From Aegilops tauschii subsp. strangulata (Eukaryota > Streptophyta > Magnoliopsida > Poales > Poaceae), in NCBI RefSeq assembly GCF_002575655.3, contig NC_053041.3, positions 119,380,318 through 119,444,317 of the forward strand: a stretch of 64,000 nt of DNA, written 5' to 3'. Positions 21,440 to 32,193 of the stretch are shown here, piece by piece (position 1 is the stretch's first letter; each line of letters opens with the position of its first letter). A program made the translations under genes and the position numbers. The notes below the pieces were generated by a model. It was not told where the DNA came from, searched no databases, and worked only from the letters and a program-made list of their open reading frames with translations.

Positions 21440-21874
21440 TTGGCATTTCCTCTTCTTTGCATACCCCGCTTAAATGTCCACCATCTTCATCGTCCCCGGC
21501 AGGCCACGCTACACACTGGCACACACTCTGCAACCGTGTCGAGCGACAGCGAGGACGGTAGTTCGGCCAGCACTCTGGCGCCCGGTGATAGGTCAACATC
21601 GGAATCATCCCGCTCATCTTCCATGAGTCCGGCGTCAAGCCCAGACCTCGATTATATCCGGATCATGGAAGGGACGCCGCCTCCGGAGTCGTCAGACGAC
21701 AACCAGATAGATGAGGAGGAGGAATGGTTGAACGAGGAGGAGGAGGAGGACGTTGACAGCAACGACGATGACGATGGCGGCGACGATGAAAAGCCAATGG
21801 TTAGCGGCAAGAAGCATCCTCGCCAAGACGATGTGGCGGGGCCATCCAACAACAACAAGAAGAAGAAGGACTAA
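21440..21874 (+). CDS. Acidic low-complexity protein, hypothetical
   Basis: Open frame to TAA at 21872-21874. The reliable part probably starts after the acceptor-like CCCCGGCAG near 21502. It encodes a Ser-rich segment with SSDSEDGSS, the block SPDLDYIRIMEGTPPPESSD, then long Glu/Asp runs and a basic tail (KKKKD). Nothing suggests an enzyme. The composition fits a disordered nuclear protein or the C-terminus of a larger transposon-encoded gene whose other exons I cannot place. It lies within the CACTA that ends at 22428. Confidence 0.4.
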   Translation: MAFPLLCIPRLNVHHLHRPRQATLHTGTHSATVSSDSEDGSSASTLAPGDRSTSESSRSSSMSPASSPDLDYIRIMEGTPPPESSDDNQIDEEEEWLNEEEEEDVDSNDDDDGGDDEKPMVSGKKHPRQDDVAGPSNNNKKKKD

Positions 21875-22019
21875 ATTAAGCAGACAGTATATATCTCTGT
21901 GTCCGTTCGCTCATATTAATTTGTTATCTTTGTTTATCCTGTCAATCTCATCACAGACGGTTAGTAATACATATTCGACAGAGATCTTCTACATTATCGC
22001 CCACAGGTTGGTTTGTTGA

Positions 22020-22428
22020 ACTATGTGCCCCGATGAGCACACAATTCACAAAAAAGACCGTATGGGCTATCTATAATGATCGCACACAATTCTGATTACC
22101 CACCTGTTTGCCGGGTATCACACACATCTTGTTACGCCGAATCGTTTGTGTTCACCTTGATCATCGCAAACGGTTCATCGGCGCGAATTGAATGCCGTAT
22201 ATCGCAAACACCTTGATCTGTCTGCACGTTTCTTTTGTTCTATCTCATTGCAAACGGTTCATATGGATCAACCGTATGCCCAGCATCGCACACGCAACTA
22301 AAATCTGAATCATGTCTGATGTATCATTCATCGCAAACGTTTTGCGACTTTTTTGACGGTTTTTTTACATCACCGTTTGCGATTAATGCATCGCACATAG
22401 TTTCGTCAAAGGGTCTCTGATTGTAGTG
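22020..22428. mobile_element. Right terminus of CACTA element C2
   Basis: Ends ...CTCTGATTGTAGTG, reading CACTACAATCAGAG inward. It is preceded by repeated ATCGCAAACGGTTCAT-type subterminal motifs (about 22160, 22240, 22330, 22365). C2 carries the minus-strand transposase at 18593-19450 and the two reading frames between. Its left end is not in the window. Confidence 0.82.
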
Positions 22429-22718
22429 TCACGTTAGCAGCATCCTGAAGTAGTGATATATCGCTTGTCCCGAAATCCTTGTCCGAGTCTCGTATCTGCC
22501 GCCAGCAGAAATAGCCAACACATGAAGGGGATGGTCACTAATCTGGTAGAGGTAGATAAAATGTTTTTTGTGGGGGTGGGGGGTGGGCAAACAGAAAATA
22601 TGTATGTTTGAGGGGGACAAAAGTCTATATTTTTCCTAATCTTCCACTATTTTTTTCTTTCACATAATGCCATGGCCCCTCAGCATACAACGTAGCTCCA
22701 CTGCTAGTGATGGTATTA
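22429..22718. other. Flanking DNA, no gene seen
   Basis: Spacer between the C2 end and a MITE. It contains a G-rich run (TGTGGGGGTGGGGGGTGGGC near 22568). No coding signal. Confidence 0.3.
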
Positions 22719-22835
22719 CTCCCTCCGTTTCTAAATATAAGTCGTTTTAGATCTTTCAATACATACTATATACGGATGTATATGAACATATTTTAGAGTA
22801 TATATTCACTCGTTTTGCTTCGTACATGGTCCGTA
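22719..22835. mobile_element. Stowaway MITE truncated by a retrotransposon
   Basis: Begins after TA (22717-22718) with CTCCCTCCGTTTCTAAATAT and proceeds through ACATACTATATACGGATGTA to TTTTGCTTCGTACATGGTCC. It is cut off by the LTR starting at 22836. Confidence 0.8.
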
Positions 22836-24545
22836 TGTTGGAAATATGCCCTAGAGGCAATAATAAATTGGTTATTATTATATTTGCTTGTTCATGATAA
22901 TCGTTTATTATCCATGCTAGAATTGTATTGATAGGAAACTCAGATACATGTGTGGATACATAGACAACACCATGTCCCTAGTAAGCCTCTAGTTGACTAG
23001 CTCGTTGATCAATAGATGGTTACGGTTTCCTGACCATGGACATTGGATGTCGTTGATAACGGGATCACATCATTAGGAGAATGATGTGATGGACAAGACC
23101 CAATCCTAAGCATAGCACAAAAGATCGTGTAGTTCGTTTGCTAGAGCTTTTCCAATGTCAAGTATCATTTCCTTAGACCATGAGATCGTGCAACTCCCAG
23201 ATACCGTAGGAGTGCTTTGGGTGTGCCAAATGTCACAACGTAACTGGGTGACTATAAAGGTACACTACGGGTATCTCCGAAAGTGTCTGTTGAGTTGGCA
23301 CGGATCGAGACTGGGATTTGTCACTCCGTATGACGGAGAGGTATCTCTGGGCCCACTCGGTAATGCATCATCATAATGAGCTCAATGTGACTAAGGAGTT
23401 AGCCACGGGATCATGCATTACGGTATGAGTAAAGTGACTTGCCGGTAACGAGATTGAACAAGGTATTGGGATACCGACGATCGAATCTCGGGCAAGTAAC
23501 ATACCGATTGACAAAGGGAATTGTATACGGGATTGATTGAATCCTCGACATCGTGGTTCATCCGATGAGATCATCGTGGAACATGTGGGAGCCAACATGG
23601 GTATCCAGATCCCGCTGTTGGTTATTCACCGGAGAGGCGTCTCGGTCATGTCTGCATGTCTCCCGAACCCGTAGGGTCTACACACTTAAGTTCGGTGACG
23701 CTAGGGTTGTAGAGATATTAGTATGCGGAAACCCGAAAGTTGTTCGGAGTACCGGATGAGATCCCGGACGTCACGAGGAGTTCCGGAATGGTCCGGAGGT
23801 GAAGAATTATATATAGGTAGTCAAGTTTCGGCCACCGGGAAAGTTTCGGGGGTCACCGGTATTGTACCGGGACCACCGGAAGGGTCCCAGGGGTACACCG
23901 GGTGGGGCCACCTATCCCGGAGGGCCCCATGGGCTGAAGTGGGAAGGGAACCAGCCCCTAGTGGGCTGGGGCGCCCCCCATGGGCCTCCCCCTGCGCCTA
24001 GGGTTGGAAACCCTAGGGGTGGGGGGCGCCCCACTTGCCTTGGGGGGTAAGTTTCCCCCTGGCCGCCGCCCCCCCTTGCAGATGGGATCCAGGCCGGCGC
24101 CCCCCCTCCCAGGGGGCCTATATATAGTGGGGGGAGGGAGGGCAGCAGCACCACAGCCCCTGGCGCCTCCCTCTCCCCCTGCAACACCTCTCCCTCTCGC
24201 AGAAGCTTGGCGAAGCCCTGCCGAGACCCCGCTACTTCCACCACCACGCCGTCGGTGCTGCTGGATCTCCATCAACCTCTCCTTCCCCCTTGCTGGATCA
24301 AGAAGGATGAGACGTCGCTGCTCCGTACGTGTGTTGAACGCGAAGGTGCCGTCTGTTCGGCACTCGGTCATCGGTGATTTGGATCACGGCGAGTACGACT
24401 CCATCAACCCCGTTCATTGGAACGCTTCCGCTCGCGATCTACAAGGGTATGTAGATGCACTCCTTTCCCCTCGTTGCTAGTATACTCCATAGATGGATCT
24501 TGGTGATGCGTAGAAAAATTTTAAATTCTGCGTCGATCCCCAACA
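22836..24545 (+). mobile_element. Angela/BARE-like 5' LTR (1710 bp)
   Basis: Starts TGTTGGAAATATGCCC and ends CGATCCCCAACA, followed by GTGGCATCATGAGCC, the primer-binding region. Contains TATATATAG near 24118 as promoter and the usual GC-rich 3' part. It differs in several blocks from the LTRs at 30446 and 37301, so it is another subfamily. Reading frames inside (for example 23723-24480) are compositional. Confidence 0.93.
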
Positions 24546-25500
24546 GTGGCATCATGAGCCAGGCCTATGCGTAGTTACTATGCACGAGTAGAACACAAAG
24601 CTGTTGTGGGCGTAGATGTTGCCAATTCTTCTTGCCGCTACTAGTCTTATCTTGTTTCGACGGTATTGTGGGATGAAGCGGCCCGGACCGACCTTAGACG
24701 TACACTTACGTGAGACAGGTTCCACCGACTGACATGCACTAGTTGCATAAGGTGGCTAGCGGGTGTCTGTCTCTCCCACTTTAGTCGGATCGGATTCGAT
24801 GAAAAGGGTCCTTATGAAGGGTAAATAGAAATTGGCATATCACGTTGTGGCTTTTGCGTAGGTAAGAAACGTTCTTGCTAGAAACCCATAGCAGCCACGT
24901 AAAACATGCAACAACAATTAGAGGATGTCTAACTTGTTTTTGCAGGGTATGCTATGTGATGTGATATGGCCAAAAAGGATGTGATGAATGATATATGTCA
25001 TGTATGAGATTGATCATGTTCTTGTAATAGGAATCACGACTTGCATGTCGATGAGTATGACAACCGGCAGGAGCCATAGGAGTTGTCTTAATTTATTGTA
25101 TGACCTGCGTGTCAATGAAAACGGCATGTAATTACTTTACTTTATTGCTAACCGTTAGCCATAGTAGTAGAAGTAATAGTTGGCGAGACAACTTCATGAA
25201 GACACAATGATGGAGATCATGATGATGGAGATCATGGTGTCATGCCGGTGACGAAGGTGATCATCCGCACCTCAAAGATGGAGATCAAAGGCGCAAGATG
25301 GTTTTGGCCATATCACGTCACTTTATGATTTGCATGTGATGTTTATCATGTTTACATCTTATTTGCTTAGAACGACAATAGCATAAATAAGATGATCCCT
25401 CACTAAAATTTCAAGAGACGTGTTCCCCCTAACTGTGCACCGTTGCGAAGGTTCGTTGTTTCGAAGCACCACGTGATGATCGGGTGTGATAGATTCTAAC
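24546..25500 (+). mobile_element. 5' internal leader of the truncated Angela-like element
   Basis: Collinear with 32194-33150 of the other element up to GTGTGATAGATTCTAAC, then similarity stops at 25500. No gag, pol or 3' LTR follows, so the element was truncated by deletion or recombination. Confidence 0.88.
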
Positions 25501-26437
25501 GATCCATTTCCCCCTCGGTTCTTATTTCTGGATAGGAACCATAGCAATTTTCAGATAAGTAAATATGGATGTCGGATTTGTAACAGGTTAATAGTACACA
25601 AACCAACTGATACTAGGACTCCGTCATATAGGAGCCATAGCAGTTTTCACTATACTAATGCTGACACGTATAATTTACTTACTACAATTTACAATTTGAC
25701 AACTGAAAACTGGCTATTCCAATGGTTGTGCATATATTATTCTCTAATAAGTGAAGTTGCCAAAGTTCAATGTCAATCTTTCTTGTGCACTCATATGCCC
25801 ACCCAGATTCCAAAATAACAAGAAGCCTGAACCATACCAAAGAACTTCGGTTGTGAAATTCACTGGCCACATCTCTTCTCCAAATCTGCAAAAGAACACA
25901 GTGAAATGAGGAAAATTTAGTAGTAGTATTTCATATTATCTATGAAAAACTTGCTTTAGTTACCTTGGGTACAAGCAAGGGAGGTTACATGCCACAACAT
26001 GAGCTTTCATTTCACTGAACAATCCAGAAGTAATAATACAAAAGTTCATATAGGCATGACTAAACTACATATCAACCAGATTTTGCTCAATCGTGAATTC
26101 TACACCCCATCTGTTGTGCCTGCTATTTTTTCACTCTAAACTCGCTTCACCTTTTGCAATTTTGGAAGAATGTGTAGCTTTTTAACTCTAATATCCAAAA
26201 TCCCGTATAATATAATGTTCATAACAACACTATGCTAATTAGTCCCTCAATCATATCTAGTGCCACATGATTTCCAACTCTAAAACAATGGCCTCATCAG
26301 CAATCCTTCCTAATGAACCCAAAATAATTTTAAATTATGTAACTCGAGGTAGTGTGAAGCCATATGGAACATCAAGTTGTACATTGAGCACCCAACTTGC
26401 ACATAATGCCTACAACCCTAAGAGTGACAGAAATCTC
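25501..26437. other. No gene established
   Basis: AT-rich DNA after the Angela breakpoint. A duplicated motif (GGATAGGAACCATAGCA / TATAGGAGCCATAGCAG, with TTTTCA following, at about 25532 and 25627) is the only structure seen. A short minus-strand frame at 25682-25891 lacks any recognisable domain. Confidence 0.35.
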
Positions 26438-27080
26438 CACTAGTACGCGTCGGTCCTAAACAAACGGTTTTTAACCCCTTTCCGCGACGGCCTTTGGAAC
26501 CGTTGCCAAGTGAGTGTGGGTGATGGGGGGGTCCTTCCCACACGACCCAGAATCCGTCGGGGATAGGGCCCCTACAGTACTCCTACTCGTTTCTGCTTGC
26601 ATTGCCATCGCAGTCGGTGATCTGTGGTGCTACGTTTATGATGCGCGGCCAATCACAAACGGTTCACTATTATAGAACGTGTATGATGCGTGGCCCGTCA
26701 TAAACGGTTCACCATTAAGAAGATTAGCTAATCGTTGTACGAGTGTCGGACATGATTCCAAAATGTCAGACCGTCGTAACATCGTCGTACACGACAACTA
26801 TCGCACACGCTATTTTGTGGTGCAACATTTACAATGCATACTTCATCAGAAACAGTTCAAGGTTGCGAATCGTGTACGATAAGGGAACTAACACAAACAT
26901 TTAGTTTGCCTGCACCATTTGTGATATTGTCTGACATCGCACACGCTTTGTAAACGGGAACTGTGTGCATGCTTGCACACGTTTCCTCTCTGTGAACCAT
27001 CTCGGATTATGGTGCATATCGCAAACGTTTGTGTTTTACCAACCATGTGTGCCGTAACAACCTGGAGAGCGTATTGCTGC
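26438..27080. mobile_element. Left terminus and subterminal repeats of CACTA element C3
   Basis: Starts CACTAGTACGCGTCGG and continues with AAACGGTTTTTAACC, CACAAACGGTTCAC, CATAAACGGTTCACC, TCGCACACGC and CGCAAACGTTTG motifs through 27030. No matching right end is found in the window. The same subterminal class near 54.2 kb and 61.6 kb may belong to the same element, split by the nested block. Confidence 0.6.
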
Positions 27081-27250
27081 TCTTCCAAGTTGTACCGGAT
27101 TTGGATTTGAATTTGAATGTATGCTAGAGCTTTATTCATATCCACCAGGTTCAAACAACCAATGCATTATTCGATTCATAGGTACATATGTTCAAGAATT
27201 ACATAAGAACCAAATAAAGAATGATGAACCACAGTTGTATACTTGTACTA

Positions 27251-27770
27251 TTAAAGACGGTAAAGAAAGAGGCAAAATATATTCTGGTTGCTGAACAAGG
27301 TGAAGTGGAATGCCCATATTGTGCCCTCCTCCATGCAGAAGCCACACACGACTCTAGTCCAACCCCTTGTGATAGTCGACCGCCCATCCTTCACGGTCAT
27401 GAAAACATCTAGATAATCATCGTGTTCTGGTAGAAATACTTTAACCTTTGCATGCCGACCAATCATGTAGTTTGAGAGGTAATCTTGAGTAAACTGCTTT
27501 GGCAACCACTGCAAAGGAAAAAGATTCAAACATTGTCATCTAACACAACTCATTATGGGCAGTAAAAAGAAGGCTCAGAGTTCTTACTTACCATCCTGCA
27601 GTTCGCTGTTGTCTTGGGTAAAGTGTAAACAAATAGTTTAATTGCCATCTTTGGACCCATTTTACTAACAATCTGTATCAGCTTCCTCACTTGATGCTGG
27701 ATCATCGATATCTCATTGCCCCATACGCAGAAAGGGTCGAAACGCGGAACTTTACCAATGACATATGTAC
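27251..27770 (-). pseudogene. B3 DNA-binding domain fragment (two exons)
   Basis: The upstream exon 27770-27592 follows an AG acceptor and ends at donor ATG|GTAAGT. The next exon is 27508-27251, after TTTGCAG. Together they read KLFVYTLPKTTANCR, then WLPKQFTQDYLSNY, VKVFLPEHDDYLDVFMTVKD, ITRGWTRVV and EEGTIWAFHF, the order of strands and the GW.. motif of a plant B3 domain (REM-like). The 5' exons are missing: the next 400 bp hold a MITE piece and then CACTA element A. B3 proteins bind DNA in the nucleus. Whether this fragment is expressed is unknown. It lies 170 bp inside the C3 subterminal region, so capture by that transposon is likely. Confidence 0.6.
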
Positions 27771-27836
27771 CTAAAAGCACCAGGTTAATATTAGAAGCTA
27801 AACAGCAATTGCACAATGATGTAGTACAACACTCTT

Positions 27837-27917
27837 TTATAATATGTCTATATACATCCGTATGTGGTAGTCCATTTGAAATCTCTAAAAAGACAAATAT
27901 TTAGGAACGGATGGAGT
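27837..27917. mobile_element. Half of a Thalos-like MITE
   Basis: AATATGTCTATATACATCCG ... GACAAATATTTAGGAACGGA ... GGAGTA matches the right half of the element at 14313-14473. The left half is absent. Confidence 0.8.
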
Positions 27918-27989
27918 ATCTTATAACATCCAATATACTCACATATTAGATGAATAACATCTTATATTGTGGGCCGGAAGGAGTTTAGT

Positions 27990-28152
27990 TCATTCTTACA
28001 AATTATCGGCTGATTAACTGCTGCTGTATCCATGGGTTACAGTTAGTTTGAGCTAGTTTGGGCTCAAATAGCCCTAAAGTATATCTAAACATGAGGGCTA
28101 GTTTGAGCTAGTTGCATCTATAACCCACCCAAAAAAACTATCCAACCCAAGA
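27990..28152. mobile_element. Left part of a small DNA transposon interrupted by CACTA element A
   Basis: TAGTTTGAGCTAGTT-type repeats here continue after 51925 as GGAGCTAGTTCTCC ... TAACTCTAACCTC ... ATCCAAACAGGG, resembling PIF/Harbinger- or hAT-derived MITEs ending in a GTTTGGAT motif. Family assignment is tentative. Confidence 0.4.
28150..28152. repeat. Target duplication AGA, left, CACTA element A
   Basis: AGA immediately precedes CACTAC at 28153 and immediately follows GTAGTG ending at 51922 (51923-51925). Confidence 0.9.
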
Positions 28153-29187
28153 CACTACAGGAATCAGCTAGTTTGCCGTCTGGCGAGTATAGACGGCAAA
28201 CAACGAAATACAGACGGCAAAGAGTTTGCCGTCAGCCGGCTGACGGCAAACATAGACGGCAAAGAGAATGGCGGCAAAGGCTACTTTGTCGTCAGCTTTT
28301 CATCGGACAGACGGAAAAGTCTTTGCCGTCAGCAAAACCGGATTTGCCATCAAGCAGTATAATCACAGAGGGCAAAGAAAAGTGTCTTTGCCGTCTGCCA
28401 CGATCCATCTTTGCTGTCTGCCAGAATCCATCTTTGCCATCTGGCTCAAAAATCACATACGGCAAAGAATTTTTTTTAATAAAAAAACTAAACAATCATT
28501 CCAATTTCAGACAATAAACACCACAGTATGCATCAACACCTATTGTTCCAAGAATCAACGAGGAAGGAACAGATTTCCCAAGCCAAAACTACTCTATTTA
28601 CACAGTATCGATCATCACTCGCTCATCTAAAACAATAGTAGTCTATTCCACTAAGCGAACGGAATACACATGAACATATTACACTACAGTACATAATTCG
28701 ATCTGGACGCCGGTGCCTCACTGTAACCATCCCTTGTGCCCGTGTTCGTTGGAGCAGCAGCAACCAGCAGCCGTGCCTCTCTGCCTTCTCCTTCCTTTCT
28801 CCATGGACATGAGCACACTGACGCACTACTAGGAAAAGTCCTGCTAGTAGCGCACCTGTTTTGGCTACTAATGGCGCACTACAGGTGCGCCACTAGCATC
28901 ACGCCATTAGAATTTAATACTAATGGCGCACCCCTGGTGCGCCATTAGTATACCAGATACTAATGGTGCACAAGGGAGTGCGACATTAGTATATCACACG
29001 GTGCGCCATTACTATCTGACTTAGTAATGGCGCACCACATAGAAGTGCGCCATTACTAACAGTGTTTTTTCAGAAAAAAAATTCAATTTTTTTTTCATTT
29101 TTTTCGTTTTTTTTCTTAATCTCGGGTCACTATGGCTTAATCTCGGGTAATTATGCTTAATCTCAAGTCAAATCGCACTAAGTGGTC

Positions 29188-29269
29188 AAACTTCCTGGAA
29201 GGTCACCCATCCTCACAGTACTTCAGCCCGAGCACGCTTAACTTCATAGTTCTATCCAACCCCAGCACC
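29188..29269 (-). ncRNA. 5S rRNA-derived relic inside element B1
   Basis: On the minus strand this segment carries AGTTAAGCGTGCT, GGATGGGTGACC and TCCAGGAAGT in the order and spacing of the 3' two thirds of a plant 5S rRNA, including most of the internal Pol III control region. About 75-80% match by eye to the plant 5S pattern. The 5' third and the terminator are missing, so it is a pseudogene-like piece and not a functional 5S gene. Confidence 0.7.
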
Positions 29270-29798
29270 ACCTCACTTAACAGGCACTTGTTGATATATC
29301 TATCATATCAATCCTATTAAACCTTGTTGATGTCTAGGACTTAGTTGATGTTCATGAGTATGATGAAATTTTGAAAAATATTTCAAACTTCCCGGTCATA
29401 TTACGTATCATTTTTTAAAAAAAAAATCCAAAAAAATGTTTGAAACCAATTTTTTTTCTGCTACTAGTGGCACACCTAGCAAATGGTGCGCCACTAGTAA
29501 GTTTGAATTTTTTCCCCTCTAGATCTTAAAAGCCCCGTAACTTTTTTTCTGTTAAGTTCGGATGTAACTTTTCAAGTAGATGATTTTTCATATAAAAAAC
29601 TTTTTAATCCGAGTTCCTATGCAAAAGTTATGCCCATTTTACAAATTCTAGAGAGATTTTGCAAATAAAGTCGAAATTCATATTTGTAAATTTTCCCAAC
29701 AAGTAGACCACATATCACATGGGAAACTTATTTTCTTTTATTTTTTTTGACATTTCCATCATTTTCTTTTATTTTTTTAAAACTGAAAAGGCGGTCCA

Positions 29799-29813
29799 CG
29801 GGGGGGGGGGGGG
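29799..29813. repeat. Poly-G homopolymer
   Basis: Fourteen consecutive G bases within element B1. The length is likely polymorphic and prone to assembly error. Confidence 0.8.
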
Positions 29814-30223
29814 TGCATCCGTTGGAATTTTTGGGCCAAGTTAGTAATGGCGCACCATGGGAGTGGTGCGCCATTACTAGTTCAACTAGTAATGGCGCAC
29901 CACACACACGGTGCGCCATTACTAGTTTGAAAAAAAATAAAAAAATTGAAAAAAATTACTATTGGCGCACCGTGGATGTGGTGCGCCATTACTAGTTTAA
30001 CTAGTAATGGCGCACTATCCACTGGTGCGCCATTACTAGTTTTGAAAAAAAATTAAAATTTTTTGTTACTAGTGGCGCACCGTGGATGTGGTGCGCCATT
30101 AGTATTTGGACACTAATGGCGCACCAACACATGGTGCGCCATTAGTATATAGTAGTGGCGCACCACATGTGTGGTGCGCCATTAATGTCCATATTATCTA
30201 TAGCCCTTTTCCTAGTAGTGACG

Positions 30224-30445
30224 CCACCATGGACGCCCGAGAAGCTGCAGCCATCCGCCACCGCGCCGAAGCTCGCCACCCTAATCCGGGCGCTGGAGAC
30301 GGTTGCGGACCCCGGATCCATTGGGACCTGCCAACTCCGTCAGCGCCAAGCCGCGCCGCCGGTAGAGGAGAGCAGCGGAGACCCGCGGCGCGCGGACGCG
30401 GGTGGCGGAGGAGAGTAGCGGCGGCCGAATCCGCCGACTCGATTT
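30224..30445 (+). pseudogene. GC-rich host-gene fragment inside CACTA element A
   Basis: GC-rich, codon-biased DNA with an open frame in which an alanine/leucine segment (KLATLIRALETVADPG in one frame) looks protein-like. It is interrupted by the LTR at 30446. Similar GC-rich DNA resumes at 51101. This is probably a captured gene piece. No identifiable domain. Confidence 0.35.
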
Positions 30446-32193
30446 TGTTGGAAATATGCCCTAGAGGCAATAATAAAATGGTTATTATTGTATTTCCTTG
30501 TTCATGATAATTGTCTATTATTCATGCTATAATTATATTAACTGGAAACCGTAATACATGTGTGAATACATAGACCACAACATGTCCCTAGTAAGCCTCT
30601 AGTTGACTAGCTCGTTGATCAATAGATGGTTATGGTTTCCTAACCATGGACATTGGATGTCATTGATAACGGGATCACATCATTAGGAGAATGATGTGAT
30701 GGACAAGACCCAATCCTAAGCATAGCACAAGATCGTGTAGTTCGTTTGCTAGAGCTTTTCTAATGTCATGTATCGTTTCCTTAGACCATGAGATTGTGCA
30801 ACTCTCGGATACCGTAGAAATGCTTTGGGTGTACCAAACGTCACAACGTAACTGGGTGGCTATAAAGGTGCACTACAGGTATCTCCGAAAGTGTCTGTTG
30901 GGTTGGCACGAATCCATACTGGGATTTGTCACTCCCTATGATGGAGAGGTATCTCTGGGCCCACTCGGTAATGCATCATCATAATGAGCTCAATGTGACT
31001 AATGAGTTAGCCACGGGATCATCCGTTACGGAACGAGTAAAGAGACTTGCCGGTAACGAGATTGAACGAGGTATTGGGATACCGACGATCGAATCTCGGG
31101 CAAGTAACACACCGATAGACAAAGGGAATTGTATACGGGATTGATTGAATCCCCGACCTCGTGGTTCATCCGATGAGATCATCGTGGAACATGTGGGAGC
31201 CAATATGGGTATCCAGATCCCGCTATTGGTTATTGGCCGGAGAGGTGTCTCGGTCATGTCTGCATGGTTCCCGAACCCGTAGGGTCTACACACTTAAGGT
31301 TCAGTGACGCTAGAGTTGTTATGGGAAATAGTATGTGGTTACCGAAGGTTGTGCGGAGTCCCGGATGAGATCCCGGACGTGACGAGGAACTCCGGAGTGG
31401 CCGGAGGTGAAGATCGATATATTGGACGAAGGGTATTGGAGTCCGGAATTGTTCTGGGAGTACCGGGTGACGACCAGCGTGACCGAATGGTGTTTCGGAG
31501 GCCCCGGCAAGCGTTGGGGGGGCTTATGGGCCAAGGGGAGGGGCACACCAGCCCACTAAGGGGCTGTCCGCCCCTCCCAACCCCTCTCACGTAACATGGA
31601 GAGGTGGGGGCGCCTCCCCTAGGGCAGCCACCCCTCCTGGCTTGGGGGGCAAGTTTCCTAGGGGTGGGGGCGCCCAAACCCATCTAGGGTTTCCTCTGTG
31701 GCCGCCGCCCCTCCCCTAGGGAACCCTAGGGCGCCTCCTCCACCCCCTTCCCCCTATATATAGTGAGGGAGAGAGAGGGCAGCCACACCCCTTGCCTAGC
31801 GCAGCCCTCTCCTCCTCCAACTCCTCCTCCTCCTCCTCCGTAGTGCTTAGTGAAGCTCTGCCGGAGAACCACGAGCTCCATCGCCACCACGCCGTCGTGC
31901 TGCTGGAGTTCTCCCTCAACTTCTCCTCTCCCCTTGCTGGATCAAGAAGGAGGAGACGTCCCCGGGCTGTACGTGTGTTGAATGCGGAGGCGTCATCCGT
32001 TCCGCGCTAGATCGGATCTTCTGCGATTTGAATCGCCGCGAGTACGACTCCATCAACCGCGTTCTTGTAACGCTTCCGCTTAGCAATCTTCAAGGGTATG
32101 AAGATGCACTCCCTCTCTCTTGTTGCTAGCATCTCCTAGATTGATCTTGGTGACACGTAGGAAAATTTTGAATTATTGCTACGTTCTCCAACA
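30446..32193 (+). repeat. 5' LTR of the Angela-like element
   Basis: 1748 bp from TGTTGGAAATATGCCC to CTACGTTCTCCAACA. TATATATAG near 31754 is the likely promoter. It is followed by GTGGCATCATGACC as primer-binding region. Confidence 0.95.

Larger units (their letters stand above)
28824..30220. mobile_element. Non-autonomous CACTA element B1 (1397 bp)
   Basis: TIRs CACTACTAGGAAAAG at both ends, target duplication ACG at 28821-28823 and 30221-30223. Subterminal palindromes are built on TACTAATGGCGCACC with partners GGTGCGCCATTAGTA (28860-29065 and 29845-30185). There is no coding capacity. Its ends match those of the 12-kb element at 37993-50041 in opposite orientation, so that element's proteins are the obvious mobilisers. 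Confidence 0.93.

Noticed and set aside
23723..24480. Overlapping Pro/Gly-rich frames
   Set aside because: They lie in the GC-rich half of the Angela LTR, which is non-coding.
28860..29065. Short palindromic repeats at regular spacing (TACTAATGGCGCACC)
   Set aside because: They are CACTA subterminal repeats bounded by TIRs and TSDs, not CRISPR or operators.
29188..29269. Functional 5S rRNA gene
   Set aside because: Only about 80 of 120 nt are present, with many mismatches and no T-run terminator.
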